From positions 1,134,046 through 1,198,045 of the forward strand of contig JAJVDF010000296.1 of the NCBI GenBank assembly GCA_022410635.1: DNA of 64,000 nt, given 5' to 3'. Shown here in pieces: positions 10,321 through 21,035 of the stretch. The stretch is from Tretioscincus oriximinensis (Eukaryota; Chordata; Lepidosauria; Squamata; Gymnophthalmidae). The first letter of the stretch is position 1. Every line of letters begins with the position of its first letter. Both the position numbers and the translations under genes were made by a program. The notes beneath the pieces were generated by a model. That model had not been told where the DNA came from. It saw only the letters and a program-made list of their open reading frames with translations, and did not search any database.

Positions 10321-10377
10321 CTGATGAATTTTGGCATCTTTCTTTCTCCTTCCAAATGGGTCATCGATTCCATTCTT
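10321..10377 (-). CDS. Candidate internal exon, 19 codons
   Basis: Read on the minus strand, a TTTCTATGTTGCAG acceptor is followed by TAG and then an open stretch encoding KNGIDDPFGRRKKDAKIHQ, ending CAG directly before GTAAGACC, a strong splice donor. Using the second AG of the CAGTAG pair gives a 57 bp, phase 0, stop-free exon; using the first gives 60 bp that is open only in the phase reading RRMESM. The peptide is basic and hydrophilic, with no repeats, and lies in no recognised transposon. I do not recognise the protein. Short stop-free stretches between splice-like signals also occur by chance, so this is a candidate only. If real, the surrounding kilobases are intron of a minus-strand gene. 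Confidence 0.4.
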
Positions 10378-11484
10378 CTACTGCAACATAGAAATTATTT
10401 TTGCATTCATAATAATTGTTTTTAGAGGAAAGAACATCAATTTTCACATGCAAAAATACTGTATCTGTTGCCCTATGTTTTTAATAAGTATTCCTCTGTA
10501 ATGTGGGATTACTAGATGTCTTTCTCCTCCAACACAATACTGGACGTGGTGATTCCACAAACTGTGGGCATACATGAATTTTTTTCCATTACAATTCTCC
10601 TGTGATCCTTCTTATATTTATTTTCATGAAACATTAAACTAACTCCAACTGCATTTCTGCTTGCATTTATTGATCAACTGAAATGCAGAATTGCNACAGG
10701 TTTATCTCTGTGGTATTGATAGGTCATACAGTCACCAGACAAAATTATAAGTGCTAATGGCAGAACCTTATTTCCTACTTCCTAGCCATGAAGGCACATG
10801 CAGCCTCCCTCATTTTGACTTGAGTAATTAATGTCCACTATAAGACAAATTGTCAGGAATTATTTTTCAGAAATAACTGTAGAAAAAGAACAAGCTGTCA
10901 AAAATAGTGGCATGTCCTGTTAAATACTTATATTTGATAACCAACACACTTACTGTAAGCATGGAAAATCCTCCATCTGAATATATATTGCACCCTATTT
11001 CAGGGTGGCAGAAGTGGCTTAAAGCTGCTTCAGGGAGAGGAACATTTAAGCCTCCTGTCCTGGAAATGACCCTCAGTGAATCCTGGTCCTCAGGATATCT
11101 TGGGTGATGTTTAAATATGAACATCTCTGTTCCTTTTCTGAAAAACAGGTATAAACATTCAATGCAGATTAAAAGCCCAGTTTAAAGAAAGAGCTTCTCC
11201 CCTAGCTTTAATTTCCTGCTGAAAATTAATTACTCAATACACTATTTGTTCAGCATTAAAACAGATTAATTGCTTTGTCCTTCGGATTTAGTCGAGATGT
11301 TAACTATTACATGAGCTGCCTCATCTACTGTGGTTTCCCAACCATGACCCAGGTTGAGACACCTTTGTTTGGGTGTTTTATCCTACCTCCAAAAGATCAT
11401 TGTTGTCAACAATGGATATTTTCTATCTACCCCTTCCAAAGCTAGGATTCCTATATAAGGCATATCAACAAAATTTGTTATACT
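10378..11484. other. No gene seen; intron-like sequence
   Basis: Overlapping frames at 10867-11124 and 10907-11107 lie on opposite strands and have no domain. No repeat recognised. Confidence 0.35.
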
Positions 11485-11905
11485 AACAGGCTGCACTGTC
11501 TGGATCTCTTTAGCCTTGAAAGGTGGCCTGACAGAAGTATATAAAATCATGCATGGTGTGGAAAAGGCAGATAGAGAAAAATCCTTTGGTCTATCACATA
11601 TCATTAGAACAAGGGTACGCTCTACAAAGCCAATCGATAAGAGAATTAGGCTAGACAAGTAGAAGTATTTTTTCATCTAGAACCATGAATTTACTACAAA
11701 AGACATGGTGCCAGCATCCACCTTGGTTGGTTTTAATAAAGGCTTAGACAACTTCATTGATGCCAAGTACATTGGTGGCTGCTAGAATAGATGCCTAGGT
11801 ACTATATTCAGATAGGAGACACTTGCAGCGTTCCTCTGAATATCATTTGAAAGGAGTGAAGAGTGAGTGAAGGTTTTGCTTTTTCCTTCTTGAGAGTATC
11901 TAGAT
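11485..11905 (+). mobile_element. Old, diverged CR1-like LINE 3' end
   Basis: The stretch preserves GGCTGCACTGTCTGGATCTC, CTTTAGCCTTGAAAGG, AAAATCATGCATGGTGTGG and GAGAGTATCTAGATGCA in the order seen in the younger CR1 3' ends, but with many substitutions and indels. No coding frame survives. It may belong to an older CR1/L3 subfamily than the 24 and 62 kb copies. Confidence 0.7.
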
Positions 11906-12509
11906 GCAATCAGTGCCCCAACAGGCAGACATGTCTGTAAAACAGAAGCAGTTTGTCAGATATTTGAGATCTGATTTGCATAGGGCTTTATATGTCAACA
12001 TTAAGAATTTGAGTTATATTCAGAAAGCAATAGGTGAGCAGTGCAGGAGTAATATTACCACTGCTAAGAATGTTGGTAAGACCTCTAAGGTATTTAAAAA
12101 TATNTGTTTGAAAGCTAAACATGCCATTGGTCACTCTGCAAGATTATGTGTGCTAAACTTCCTATAATGTCAACAAGATGATACTGTGATCAATTTTAGT
12201 AGAAAAAAAATTTGGCCAGTGGCAAGGATACTACTGTGCTGAGGTGTGCCATGAAAGGTTGTCACATGCATCATTTAGATTTCATCCATCTGTACAAAAA
12301 TATGGTCCAACCTTTGTATGAATGAGAAAGGTCTGATCACTAAAATGCAGCTTCTCTTCTTGGGAGACAATCTAATCCGAGATGAGAGGATATTGGTACA
12401 ACTAATAAACTCAGAGTCTAAGTACCAAGACATGATGGTAATAATACAACTGCATACAAATATTTGCTGCCGATGCCCAGGTTCCCCGGAAAGACAGCAC
12501 TAGATGTAT
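11906..12509. other. No gene seen; unique-looking sequence
   Basis: The 87-codon frame at 11904-12167 is lysine-rich with no recognised domain, and the adjacent LINE boundary makes it likely to be chance or very old LINE remnant. Confidence 0.35.
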
Positions 12510-13455
12510 TGTAAGTTAACAACTGTTTAATAACTTAACATCAGGATAAAACCTAAGCGCAAACCTGTGACAATACGCAAACCAGAAACATACTAACTTA
12601 AAGTAAACATTTGAACAATAAATAACCATGATACAACCCAGAAATGGAGGAAAGATCATGGCTGTGAAGTAGGGGTGTGTGGCAGGCGCAGCAGCTTGCC
12701 TGACAATTTTTTGGTCAGCTATCTGCTCTGACCCGGGCCATGCCCCTCTGCAATGGCCCCCCACCAGCTGCCTGCCCCTCTTGGCATGGCAGCCTGACCC
12801 AGCTGCCCAACCCAGGCTGTCCAGCAGATTCCTAATGCCCACGCTCATCACGTGGGTCCACGTCTGGCCACTCTCCTGGTGACCCAGCCCATGGCGGTGT
12901 GCCCGGCCCAAGCCGTCCAGCAGCATATCAATTGCCCACCTTCATGAACATTGCTCAAGCTTCACCTTGAGCACCCCAGGGGATCAAGGAGGATACAAGG
13001 GCTCCCAAGGATCATCCCTGTGTACAGCCACCTCCATGACTCAAAATTGCGTTCAGCCTTGCCCATCCCCATGACAGGCTCCGCAATTCCAAACCTTTTA
13101 AGAAGCCCCCTATAACTATGGGATAGCCAGGGGATGGCTGATCCTCTGACCAGTCTATGGCTACCCCTTTTTCGGCCTGGCAAGCTGCGTCACGCCTGCC
13201 CTCCCTCAGCCATGACATAGGAGGAAATGAAGAAGAAAGGGGAAAGGGAGGGTGAGAGACGCGTTCCGCCGACCGAGAGGTGGAAGGAAGGGCGCCGGGG
13301 CCTTAAATAGCCCTGGCGCGCTTCCTCCGACGTCAGAGGACCTGCAATGCGTCTGGCACCCAATTCCGGGTACTGAGACACGCTGCCCAGAGCGTCCTCC
13401 CTCCGGCCTCTGGCGGCAAAACGGGACGTCAACAGACACACTGCCGGTGAGTCCC
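12510..13455 (-). promoter_or_regulatory. CpG-rich, promoter-like block; possible LTR or CpG island
   Basis: About 0.8 kb is sharply richer in G+C and CpG than the rest of the window. Read on the minus strand there is TGACGTC (13335-13329), then a TATA-like CTATTTAAGG (13310-13301), then a pyrimidine-rich leader and several small frames, and near the end ATTAAA (12531-12526). A CTGCTGGACRGCYTGGG unit occurs twice, 96 bp apart (12803 and 12899 on the plus strand). This order of CRE, TATA, leader and polyadenylation signal would fit an LTR-like retroelement or a gene's first exon. I found no TG...CA ends with matching target duplications and no coding homology. Confidence 0.4.
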
Positions 13456-14894
13456 CCTTAGTGTTAGTCACTTAGTCACAATAACTTCAAAGAAATATAG
13501 TAGTCTGACCAATCTGGCTCCCAGTCTGTAACAAAGCTGTAATAAAAATAGTGGCAAACAACAAATAGGGACCTGATTGAACCCAGACTTTTATTTCATG
13601 CCTTTTCCAAATAAATCCTGTAAAATGAATGTTTGACCTTGTCCATGATCACATATACAAGTTCAAGAGATATGTTCATCCTGTCCAAAGCAGAAATTCC
13701 CAACCCCTGCAGAAGAATCCATGTGCAGAAAACTTATTCCATATGCACATGTTCTTCCGTAGGTCATAATAATTTGTTAAAATTTTAACCATGACATTTG
13801 AAAGCAACGTGGTCTTGAAACGCGATGATATTCCACACCGAAATTCTGCTTCCCAATGAAAATGCCATTCTTGTTTATTTTCTATTAATTGATTGGAATC
13901 AAAGTTCTTGAAATATATACATGTTTGTTGAGAGCTGTGGGACCTTTGCTTTCATTTGTTGCTCTCCCACCAAAGTCAATCACTTTCCTTGCCATCATTT
14001 CATGCTGCAGATTGGGTTTTCATCAGTGCTGCATACTTTCAAAGCAGTCTGTCAACTGTGATCAGGCATGCTGCTTGCCCCGAAGTACAAAACTCAACCT
14101 GATGCCTTCAAACCCAGGCAGGCAGTCAGCAGGAAGTTCCAGCTGAGGTTCACAGTTCCAAAGTCTGCAACCTCCTAATATTTTCAAGGTTTCATGTGTT
14201 TTGCGCAGGTCAACACATGGTCTGTTTCTCTTCAAAGTTCACCAACAGTTTAGCAACATCTTGAGCTCAGGAGGAGGGAGAGATGCTTATTGCCAGCTAC
14301 AATTTCATTTTATATATTTCTTCACGTTTGACTTTTACAGGTAGTAATTAAAAATTACAAAACTGTTATATGACCTTTCATCATTGACCCCTCCTTCTTC
14401 TCTCACTCACAGTCTGAAAACAAGTATCAAGCAAGTTTTGAAATTACACTGTTACATAAATAACTTTGAGTGCTGTCCTTTCCCTGGGCAAAGGTCACAT
14501 CTAAAGTTATCAAATGTGGAACTCATGCTGCTCCACTGGCAGAAAGTAATTTTACTGGCAAGAAATACATGGAGAAATCTCTGCATTGACTGAGGAAAGT
14601 TGCATCAGAAGCCCTGATCTTATCAATAGGTTCTAATTACTGCATGGATTTATTCTTTATTCCTCTTACCCATAATTCCTACAATACTGTGATGGAACTG
14701 CAAAATCTATTCTGTATATTATTTTTTTGGTTTTTTTTAAGGAATCTGAATGTGCCAGGTAGTAGCACTTCTTTCACCAAAGGGAATATATTTAATCAAT
14801 ACAGGGCAATATAAATTGTACACTATAGACTCAAAGTCCAAATTATTCACCACATGCTTCACATCTCAGCAAACCCCATAATAATTACATGGAT
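13456..14894. other. No gene seen; unique-looking sequence
   Basis: No domain-bearing frame or repeat recognised. Short frames at 13889-14146 and 14384-14593 look like chance. Confidence 0.35.
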
Positions 14895-15145
14895 AGACTG
14901 GACCACAAGCCATCTTCTTCAGCATCTTGTCTATCACAGTGACCCACCAATTGTTTATGGTCATTCTGAATCAGCAAACAAAAGCCAAAACCTTCATTTG
15001 TTTCAACTTCCTGCAATTGGCATTTAGAAGCATCATGCCTGTCCCTCCAATCTGGAGAGTTTATCTAGGCAACCAATCTAATAGCCATTTTATACCCCTG
15101 GCCTTCATGAATTTGTTATTAAGAGGTTTTCAACCTCTTTTAAAA
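14895..15145 (-). mobile_element. Old CR1-like LINE 3' end
   Basis: In plus orientation, GTCTATCACAGTGACCCACC, CTTCCTGCAATTGGCATTTA and TAATAGCCATTTTATACCCC follow in the order expected for a reversed CR1 3' end (compare CAGAGGCCCACCAG, CTGCAAATGGTATTTCAGG and ATCCATTTATACC near 24.1-24.2 kb). Divergence is high and no frame survives. Confidence 0.65.
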
Positions 15146-15221
15146 GAGAAGGAGAGCCTCCTTCAGCCAAAGACCTAAAGAAAGACTAACAAATGTGGGA
15201 CCAGGTCTTGAAGGAATTTCA

Positions 15222-15262
15222 AAGAATTAGCCATGTTAGTCTGAGTCCAGAAAATCTAGCAA
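15222..15262 (+). repeat. Short fragment of the AGAAATAGC...TTAGTCT retroposon
   Basis: GAATTAGCCATGTTAGTCTG followed by AGTCCAGAAAATCTAGCAA matches the head of the 127 bp retroposon described at 44213-44339. The remainder is absent. Confidence 0.5.
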
Positions 15263-15540
15263 GGGTGTCTTTAGCCTTTTTCTCTCCAGGCTCTCTGCTT
15301 GCTTGCCTTCCTATCTGCCTCACGCCTTTCCTGCCTCCCTGTCTCCCTTCCTGCTTTCCATATGNCAAGAGAAAAATGCATCTTCCTGTTTAGATCCCCC
15401 AATTGCCTCTCCTTTAGAAAACTGCAGGACAAGTTCAGGCCTCAATCTCATTTCGTGAGCCTTCCACTCTTTGGATACTCTTTGGTATTTCTATGACACA
15501 AAACATCTGAAACGTGTAAATACTATTTTTATGTAGTAAG

Positions 15541-15734
15541 GCTGACCAGATGACCCCTTTTGGGGGAGGGGGTTGAAAACCCGGTTTTGGGGTGCCTCCC
15601 AGTTTTTTCTGAGGATTTTTTTTCAAAAAAATATTCTTTTTTGTTTTTCAATTTTATTTCCTCAGAAAAAAACGGGAGTCACCCCCAAAACAAGTTTTCA
15701 ACCCTCCCCCCCAAAAAGGGGTCATCTGGTCAGC
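15541..15734. mobile_element. Palindromic MITE with GCTGACCAGATGACCCC termini, copy 1
   Basis: The element opens with GCTGACCAGATGACCCCTTT and closes with its reverse complement (GGGGTCATCTGGTCAGC); the inner arms continue as GGTTGAAAACCCGG..GGGGTG against CACCCCC..GTTTTCAACC. It is therefore almost wholly a hairpin of about 194 bp with an AT-rich centre (15614-15660). The same termini bound 38797-39325. Termini of this kind suggest a hAT-like family, but no 8 bp duplication is evident, so the superfamily is an inference. The small frames inside it are meaningless. Confidence 0.8.
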
Positions 15735-17268
15735 GTATTTTCCTCAATATGGATCTCAGAAGTAAGCAACCAGATAGACCATATCTCTACTTCAGGAAAA
15801 TCTGAGTTTTGAGTTATTTTTTCCAGAAGAGTAACACCACATTTCACCCCTATTTTCCAGGACTTTATTGGGACTGCCACATATAAACTTGGGGTTTAGA
15901 CCCTGTCTATATGCAGCCTCCCCTTCCTTTCTTTGAGTGTTGCAGAATAAACAGCCAGTGAATTTCAAACTTCACTACAAAGTTGACACATTGCCACTAG
16001 CTGATTTGCCCCAGCTGTGGATTTGGCCAACCTGGTTTTCAGACTTTCCTCACTTGAAAGATCTTCATTTTAAAAGTTCCTCAAAGCATTCACTGACAAA
16101 CTGCCAGGATAAGTTGATAAAATCTTTTAACGAACTTTTCTTTCTCTCTCTCTCTCCCCCTTTGCCTTCTGAATAGGTACCAATTTGAAGTACTGTAAAT
16201 AAGTCATGGTCTATATGACCTTTCCACACTGACTTATATGCATAAAAACCAGTATTTGTTGCTGTTGTTGTGAGACAGTTATAAAAGACTGATGGAACTG
16301 AGCCTAAGTTGATGAAATTACTTTATGAACGTCAGAAGCTTAGCATAATTTTGACTTTTTTTTTACAGTAGTTGAACAGGCCTGTCTGCAAATACAACAC
16401 ACAGTAGAGGTTAGTTTGTGAGGCTGAAAATATCCCTAAAGGCAAAGGGAAAGTATTCCTGTTTTGCTGCCCATAAAGGTAATAAATTTGTCCAACGGTT
16501 CCCAGGATTTCTGTTTGGTGGCATCTTTATTTTTGGACATTTTCTGAAAACAATATTGAAGTAAGGATCTGTAAAGAAAAGACCCAGTGAATGACCTACT
16601 AGTTAACCATAAAACAACTCATAGAAATTAATTAATTAAGTTTATGAAGTTTATAAAGGAGCAATAAAAATATACTCTGTAGTGTAAAACGGAAAGTATT
16701 TACAATGTATTTTTAAAATGACAAAGCCATAATTTTAAGCAAACATAATTTCTGCATTTCTCTTTGGTATTCCAGAACAGAGAGGGATGCAAAACTTTAT
16801 TCTCAGATCTCTATTCTACATCTGCATTTTGGATGCCGTGTCTGTCCAAATCCAGCTTAGCAGTTGACTGTAAAAACTGAAGTGGCCCAAATTTAATTTT
16901 CATTCCCAGCCTTAAAGGTTTCAAGGTAGACCATTTCTACAATTTCTGCTGACACTTATGGTAGCACTTCCAGGAGTATTATAAAAAGAAAAAAGTCAGA
17001 CTCTACCAATAGAGTTCGATAGGGTACCGTTTTGCTCTCTCCTCTTTGCGCTTTCTATCAATGGAGCATTCCAAGGACTGTGCTTTCCTGCAACAACATG
17101 GAGAACGAGCTCTTTTTGATCCTTTCCTGAACTGCATTAGGAGTCAGTGGTAAAAATACCTAAAATCCCNAGTGAGCATCTCTTTACATTGCAACATTTA
17201 CGTTTACACCTCTAATCATACATAAAGTTAGTTAACAACCATCATTATACTGAATTTGATATGTCACT
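15735..17268. other. No gene seen; unique-looking sequence
   Basis: A (TC)n tract lies at about 16141-16160. No domain or transposon end recognised. Confidence 0.35.
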
Positions 17269-17641
17269 ATCACACCCAGACCCGTATTTAGGGGGTGGGC
17301 AACAGGGGCAGCTGCCCAGGGTGGCACAATTGGGAGGGGAGAACCCTCCTCCCAGTTAAAAAAAATTGACAGCAGTACAGCTAAGAGACTCTGGCAACCT
17401 GGGACAGGTCCTAAAGGCACCCTCCTCCAGTGAAAATGCTGTTTGTTTAACAAAGCCTTGGATTTATTTTTCTTCCATTCCTAATGTGGGGTGAAGTTAG
17501 TTTAAATTCTGCCCTGTAAGTGACGTCAAAAATTTTGCTTATGCATGCCCAAGATTTCCTGCCAGAAAACCCCCAGCATATGTAAAAAAAAAGTTACTGC
17601 CCATGGGCATCACACACCCCAAATACGGTCCTGATCACACC
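17269..17641. mobile_element. hAT MITE with exact 8 bp target duplication
   Basis: ATCACACC occurs at 17269-17276 and again at 17634-17641, exactly flanking a 357 bp element. The element starts CAGACCCGTATTTAGGGGGT and its end, reverse-complemented, starts CAGGACCGTATTTGGGGTGT. An 8 bp duplication with CAG termini is the signature of the hAT superfamily. The interior has no open frame with transposase features, so it depended on a transposase supplied elsewhere. A poly-A run and a GTGACGTCA-like site are inside. Confidence 0.88.
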
Positions 17642-18482
17642 TATTTGAATTTCTATTGCTATTCAAACACACTGATTGCCATATAAATCTGTTATATGGA
17701 GACCTTATTCTGTTTGCTCTATGCATCAGAAGTAGACCTAATCTACTAGAGCTCAAGTTGCTAACTTTTATTTTCTGTTAGTCTTTAAGATGCTTCTAAA
17801 CCTTTACTAAAATTAAAAAATAAATTCTTGATTATAGTATATCTCAGAAAGGAGACTTGCAATCCTAGTACAGAATAGGAAGGGGGCAGATAGACAGAAG
17901 TACTCTGTAGTCTGTATTACAACATGGATAGCGGGTCTCTTTTATGAAACATAATCCAGAATAAGGGCTAATACAGGAAGGACCAACATCTCAAACTGAA
18001 AATAAAATAGTGCTTCTTTTAGAGATAGGCAGGATGTCTCTAAAGAGAATTAGTGCATATGAAGGAGAAAAAAGTGAAAAGAGGTGAAAACCTGGCATAA
18101 ACCAGTCACCCATCCATGTATATTTAAAACCCGCGCACAGAGCTGGTGAGAGGAAGGTTGGTACTCACATGTCAGCTAAATGTGATCTGCATTCCTGGCT
18201 GGCTGGCTTCTTCTCACAATACTGGACGTTCCGTGCATCAATGGCACATAACAGGGATGCAGGCAGCTTCTCTATGGAAGCAGCAGCCATTGCTGGAGAA
18301 CATCAGCTATCTAATTATTCCATGACAACTGAGCTTTTCCTGGGTGGATCCTAGGAGAACACAAGCTCCTTTATCATGTGGGGAGGAGGCATCACAAACA
18401 CCCTATGATGCAGGTAGGGAAACCTTGTGTGCAAAGGGTTGTGTCGTTGTGAATGCCCAGAAGCAATTGGCAGGCCCATTTG
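17642..18482. other. No gene seen; unique-looking sequence
   Basis: No repeat termini recognised. Short frames near 18169-18560 overlap on both strands and carry no domain. Confidence 0.35.
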
Positions 18483-18545
18483 CAGTAGCGGACTGGGAGG
18501 TGAAGGGGCTCCCCTATTGGATGGCAATGAAGATGCAACAGAAGG
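18483..18545 (+). repeat. Interspersed repeat R2, copy 1
   Basis: CAGTAGCGGACTGGGAGGTG and the following TATTGGATGGCA match the reverse complement of 28335-28415, which carries CAGTAGTGGACTGGGAAATG. Copy 1 lacks about 25 bp present in copy 2. A CAG start suggests a hAT-like end, but the partner end was not found. Confidence 0.5.
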
Positions 18546-18589
18546 CACACAAGACATTCTGAATTAGGGGCCCACTTACCATTGGGCAA

Positions 18590-18695
18590 TCTTCTACTAT
18601 GGCCAGTCTGCCACTGCCTATTTGTGAGACAGGATACAAGATGGGTTTTGGTCCAATCCAACAGTGCTTCTCTTGTGTTCTAATGTTCTGAAAGA
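18590..18695 (+). mobile_element. CR1-clade LINE 3' tail fragment
   Basis: TGAGACAGGATACAAGATGG, TTTTGGTCCAATCCAACAGT and CTTCTCTTGTGTTCTAATGT reproduce the last hundred bases of the CR1 3' UTR seen at 2985-3077. Only the tail is kept. Confidence 0.6.
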
Positions 18696-20890
18696 GGAAT
18701 CTAAGTACCCCATTTATTAAGTGGCATCTGTCTGGCCATCTGGCAAAGAAAGGGTCCCAGTTTCAATCTATTTTTTCCCCAGAATGAAAATATTCTATAT
18801 TCTCTCCAATGAAAACCTAGATTTGTATTTATGAATTTAATTCACCTAACATTTTGAGAAACATCTTTGACCCTCTTTCTTAAAAGTTGCAATGCTATTA
18901 TCATATTAAAAGAATAAATGTGTTTAATATTTTAATTNATTAATACATGATTTATTTACTAGTAATATTATTTTAATTATTTAGTTATTAATTATTATTG
19001 GACAATAGGTATCCCATGAGTACACTTTGTACTGTATGATTGTATGACTGTGTGAGCTTAATTCTGACTCTTCTTCTGATCAAAGGCTCTTGTTTTACAG
19101 TAGAAGAATGAAAAGAAAGATCTGAGGTGGCAAGAGGAGGGACCCAGGTGTCACATTTGAGAGCGCGGATTTGTATCAACAAGATCCCCTGAAGTGAAGA
19201 TTTCTCTTAGCTCAATTGTCAGATTGACTAATGTCATTAAATCTGTTTTGAGAATGTGAACAATTTGAAGGTATTAACATTACTAAGATGTCTCCCAGCT
19301 ACCAAAGAAAAGCAAGCCATTCGTTCTTCAAAAAAGCAGCCATCTGGATGAAGCATAATTTTAATTTCCTATTATAGATCTCTTTACTCAAAATTTAAAT
19401 TGAAAAGAAAAGATTATTTTTATAATATATAAGGTATAAAATGCTAAAAGTTACCTTCTTGCAGTTTAGCTACACAGAGATTATAACCCTTGTTTAAAAT
19501 ACCATAATCTGAAGTAAAATGGATATATGAGACCACTAGGAATTCCATGTAAGGCGTAATTTGTAGTATTATTTTTCCTCATTTATTAAAAGTCACATTG
19601 TGCTTATTAAAACACTTTGCAAAATGCATAAAATAATAAAAAATTAAAACTCCATCCAGACAACATTTTTATGTTACCTCTATAACATCCTAGTAGACAT
19701 ATTTGCCATACATGCTTATAGTGCTGTAACATTATTCTAATGACCCATTGTAAAGTATGTTTTTTTTCTTCAAAGACCTTTGAAAATGCTACTTTTTCTG
19801 TTGAAGTATCAAAGTACTGCAACAACCCAGCCTCAACTCTCAGGACAGCTGCAGAGGAACCTGTGATACTTTCAGCCAATTTCCAACAAAGAGCAGGAGA
19901 AATGCTGTCACAACTAAGGATAGTTTTCATATTAAGATGTCACATAAGAGAAGAAAAGGGACAAGATCCTTAGAGATAGACTGCTTGCAACTTCACTTCA
20001 CTTCTGAATAGAGTGCAGTCAGTGCAAATTTGGTTCCAATAGCCATTTGTCAACACTAGTAGCCTGCAGCATCACTGGTAACAGCCTCACTTATGGTAAC
20101 AATTTTCATACTTTATTATTGCAAGATAGCTATTGTGCTGTTGGTCACCAATGTGGATGTCTTCCCAAATTCTTGACATAAACGAGATCCAATAATCAGT
20201 TCCTGACATAACTTCCCATGTATTTTGGTTCCTACGACTGCAGTTCTACTGAAGCTGCAAATACTTAGTTTGGAACCGACATACATAAAAGGATAGTATT
20301 TATTGTAAAAACAAATGCATTGATTTAAAATGATTTAAAATGTAGAAGGCAGCATCAGCAGGTAAAAATAATGCTTTCATTCACTTAGTGTTGACAAATA
20401 CCTCTTAGAAAAAGATGCATCCTTCACTCTAACTCCCCTTCACAAAGCACTGAGCTGTCAGAGGATAATGACAAACTTTTGAATGGAAGTGGAAGACAAA
20501 AAACTGCAACAGCTTTGTAGTCTCCAAGTTCCTGTCTTGATCCTTGCTGCTGAATTTTGCTTTCCATCTGGCTTGAGTCTTGGTCAGCCTTTCCTGGTTT
20601 TTCCTGTTGATAGGAGCCAGGTGGTCAGCTTTTGGGAACTGTCCGTCATTTGCACAGAAAGGGGATGTGGCTATAGCTGACTGAAAATAGGATATGAGAG
20701 GACAAAAGACATTGGCAGCTGTGGATAGGTAACAGAATTCCACTCATTCCAACACCATTCTCCTGTTGAAACTCAGCTACACACCTGGGTGTTTGCTTGT
20801 TAATGGGACCTCCTCAAAGCTGTGAAAGAGCATAACTAAGCTCAAGTACCAGCACTACAGAAACTGCAAAGTATATAGATTTTTTCATTT
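18696..20890. other. No gene seen; AT-rich unique-looking sequence
   Basis: A TTAAT/TATT-rich low-complexity stretch lies at about 18925-18998. The 107-codon frame at 19607-19930 on the minus strand is unrecognised and overlaps a frame on the other strand. Confidence 0.35.
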
Positions 20891-21035
20891 AGAACATAAG
20901 AAGAGCCCTGCTGAATCGGACTACAGCCCACCTAGTCCAGCATTCTGTCTCACACAATGGCCCACCAATTGCACCTACAACAGAAGAAGACAAAATCTTC
21001 AGCTGTTCTCAATGTTCGCAAGTGGCATAAAATTT
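20891..21035 (-). mobile_element. CR1-clade LINE 3' end fragment
   Basis: In plus orientation AGAACATAAGAAGAGCCCTG, CACCTAGTCCAGCATTCTGT and CTCACACAATGGCCCACCAA repeat the reversed 3' end found at 24003-24090. It is truncated at about 150 bp and moderately diverged. Confidence 0.8.

Noticed and set aside
12516..12926. 136-codon minus-strand frame in the CpG-rich block
   Set aside because: High GC lowers stop frequency; residues show no domain and the frame runs into AT-rich low-quality coding sequence.
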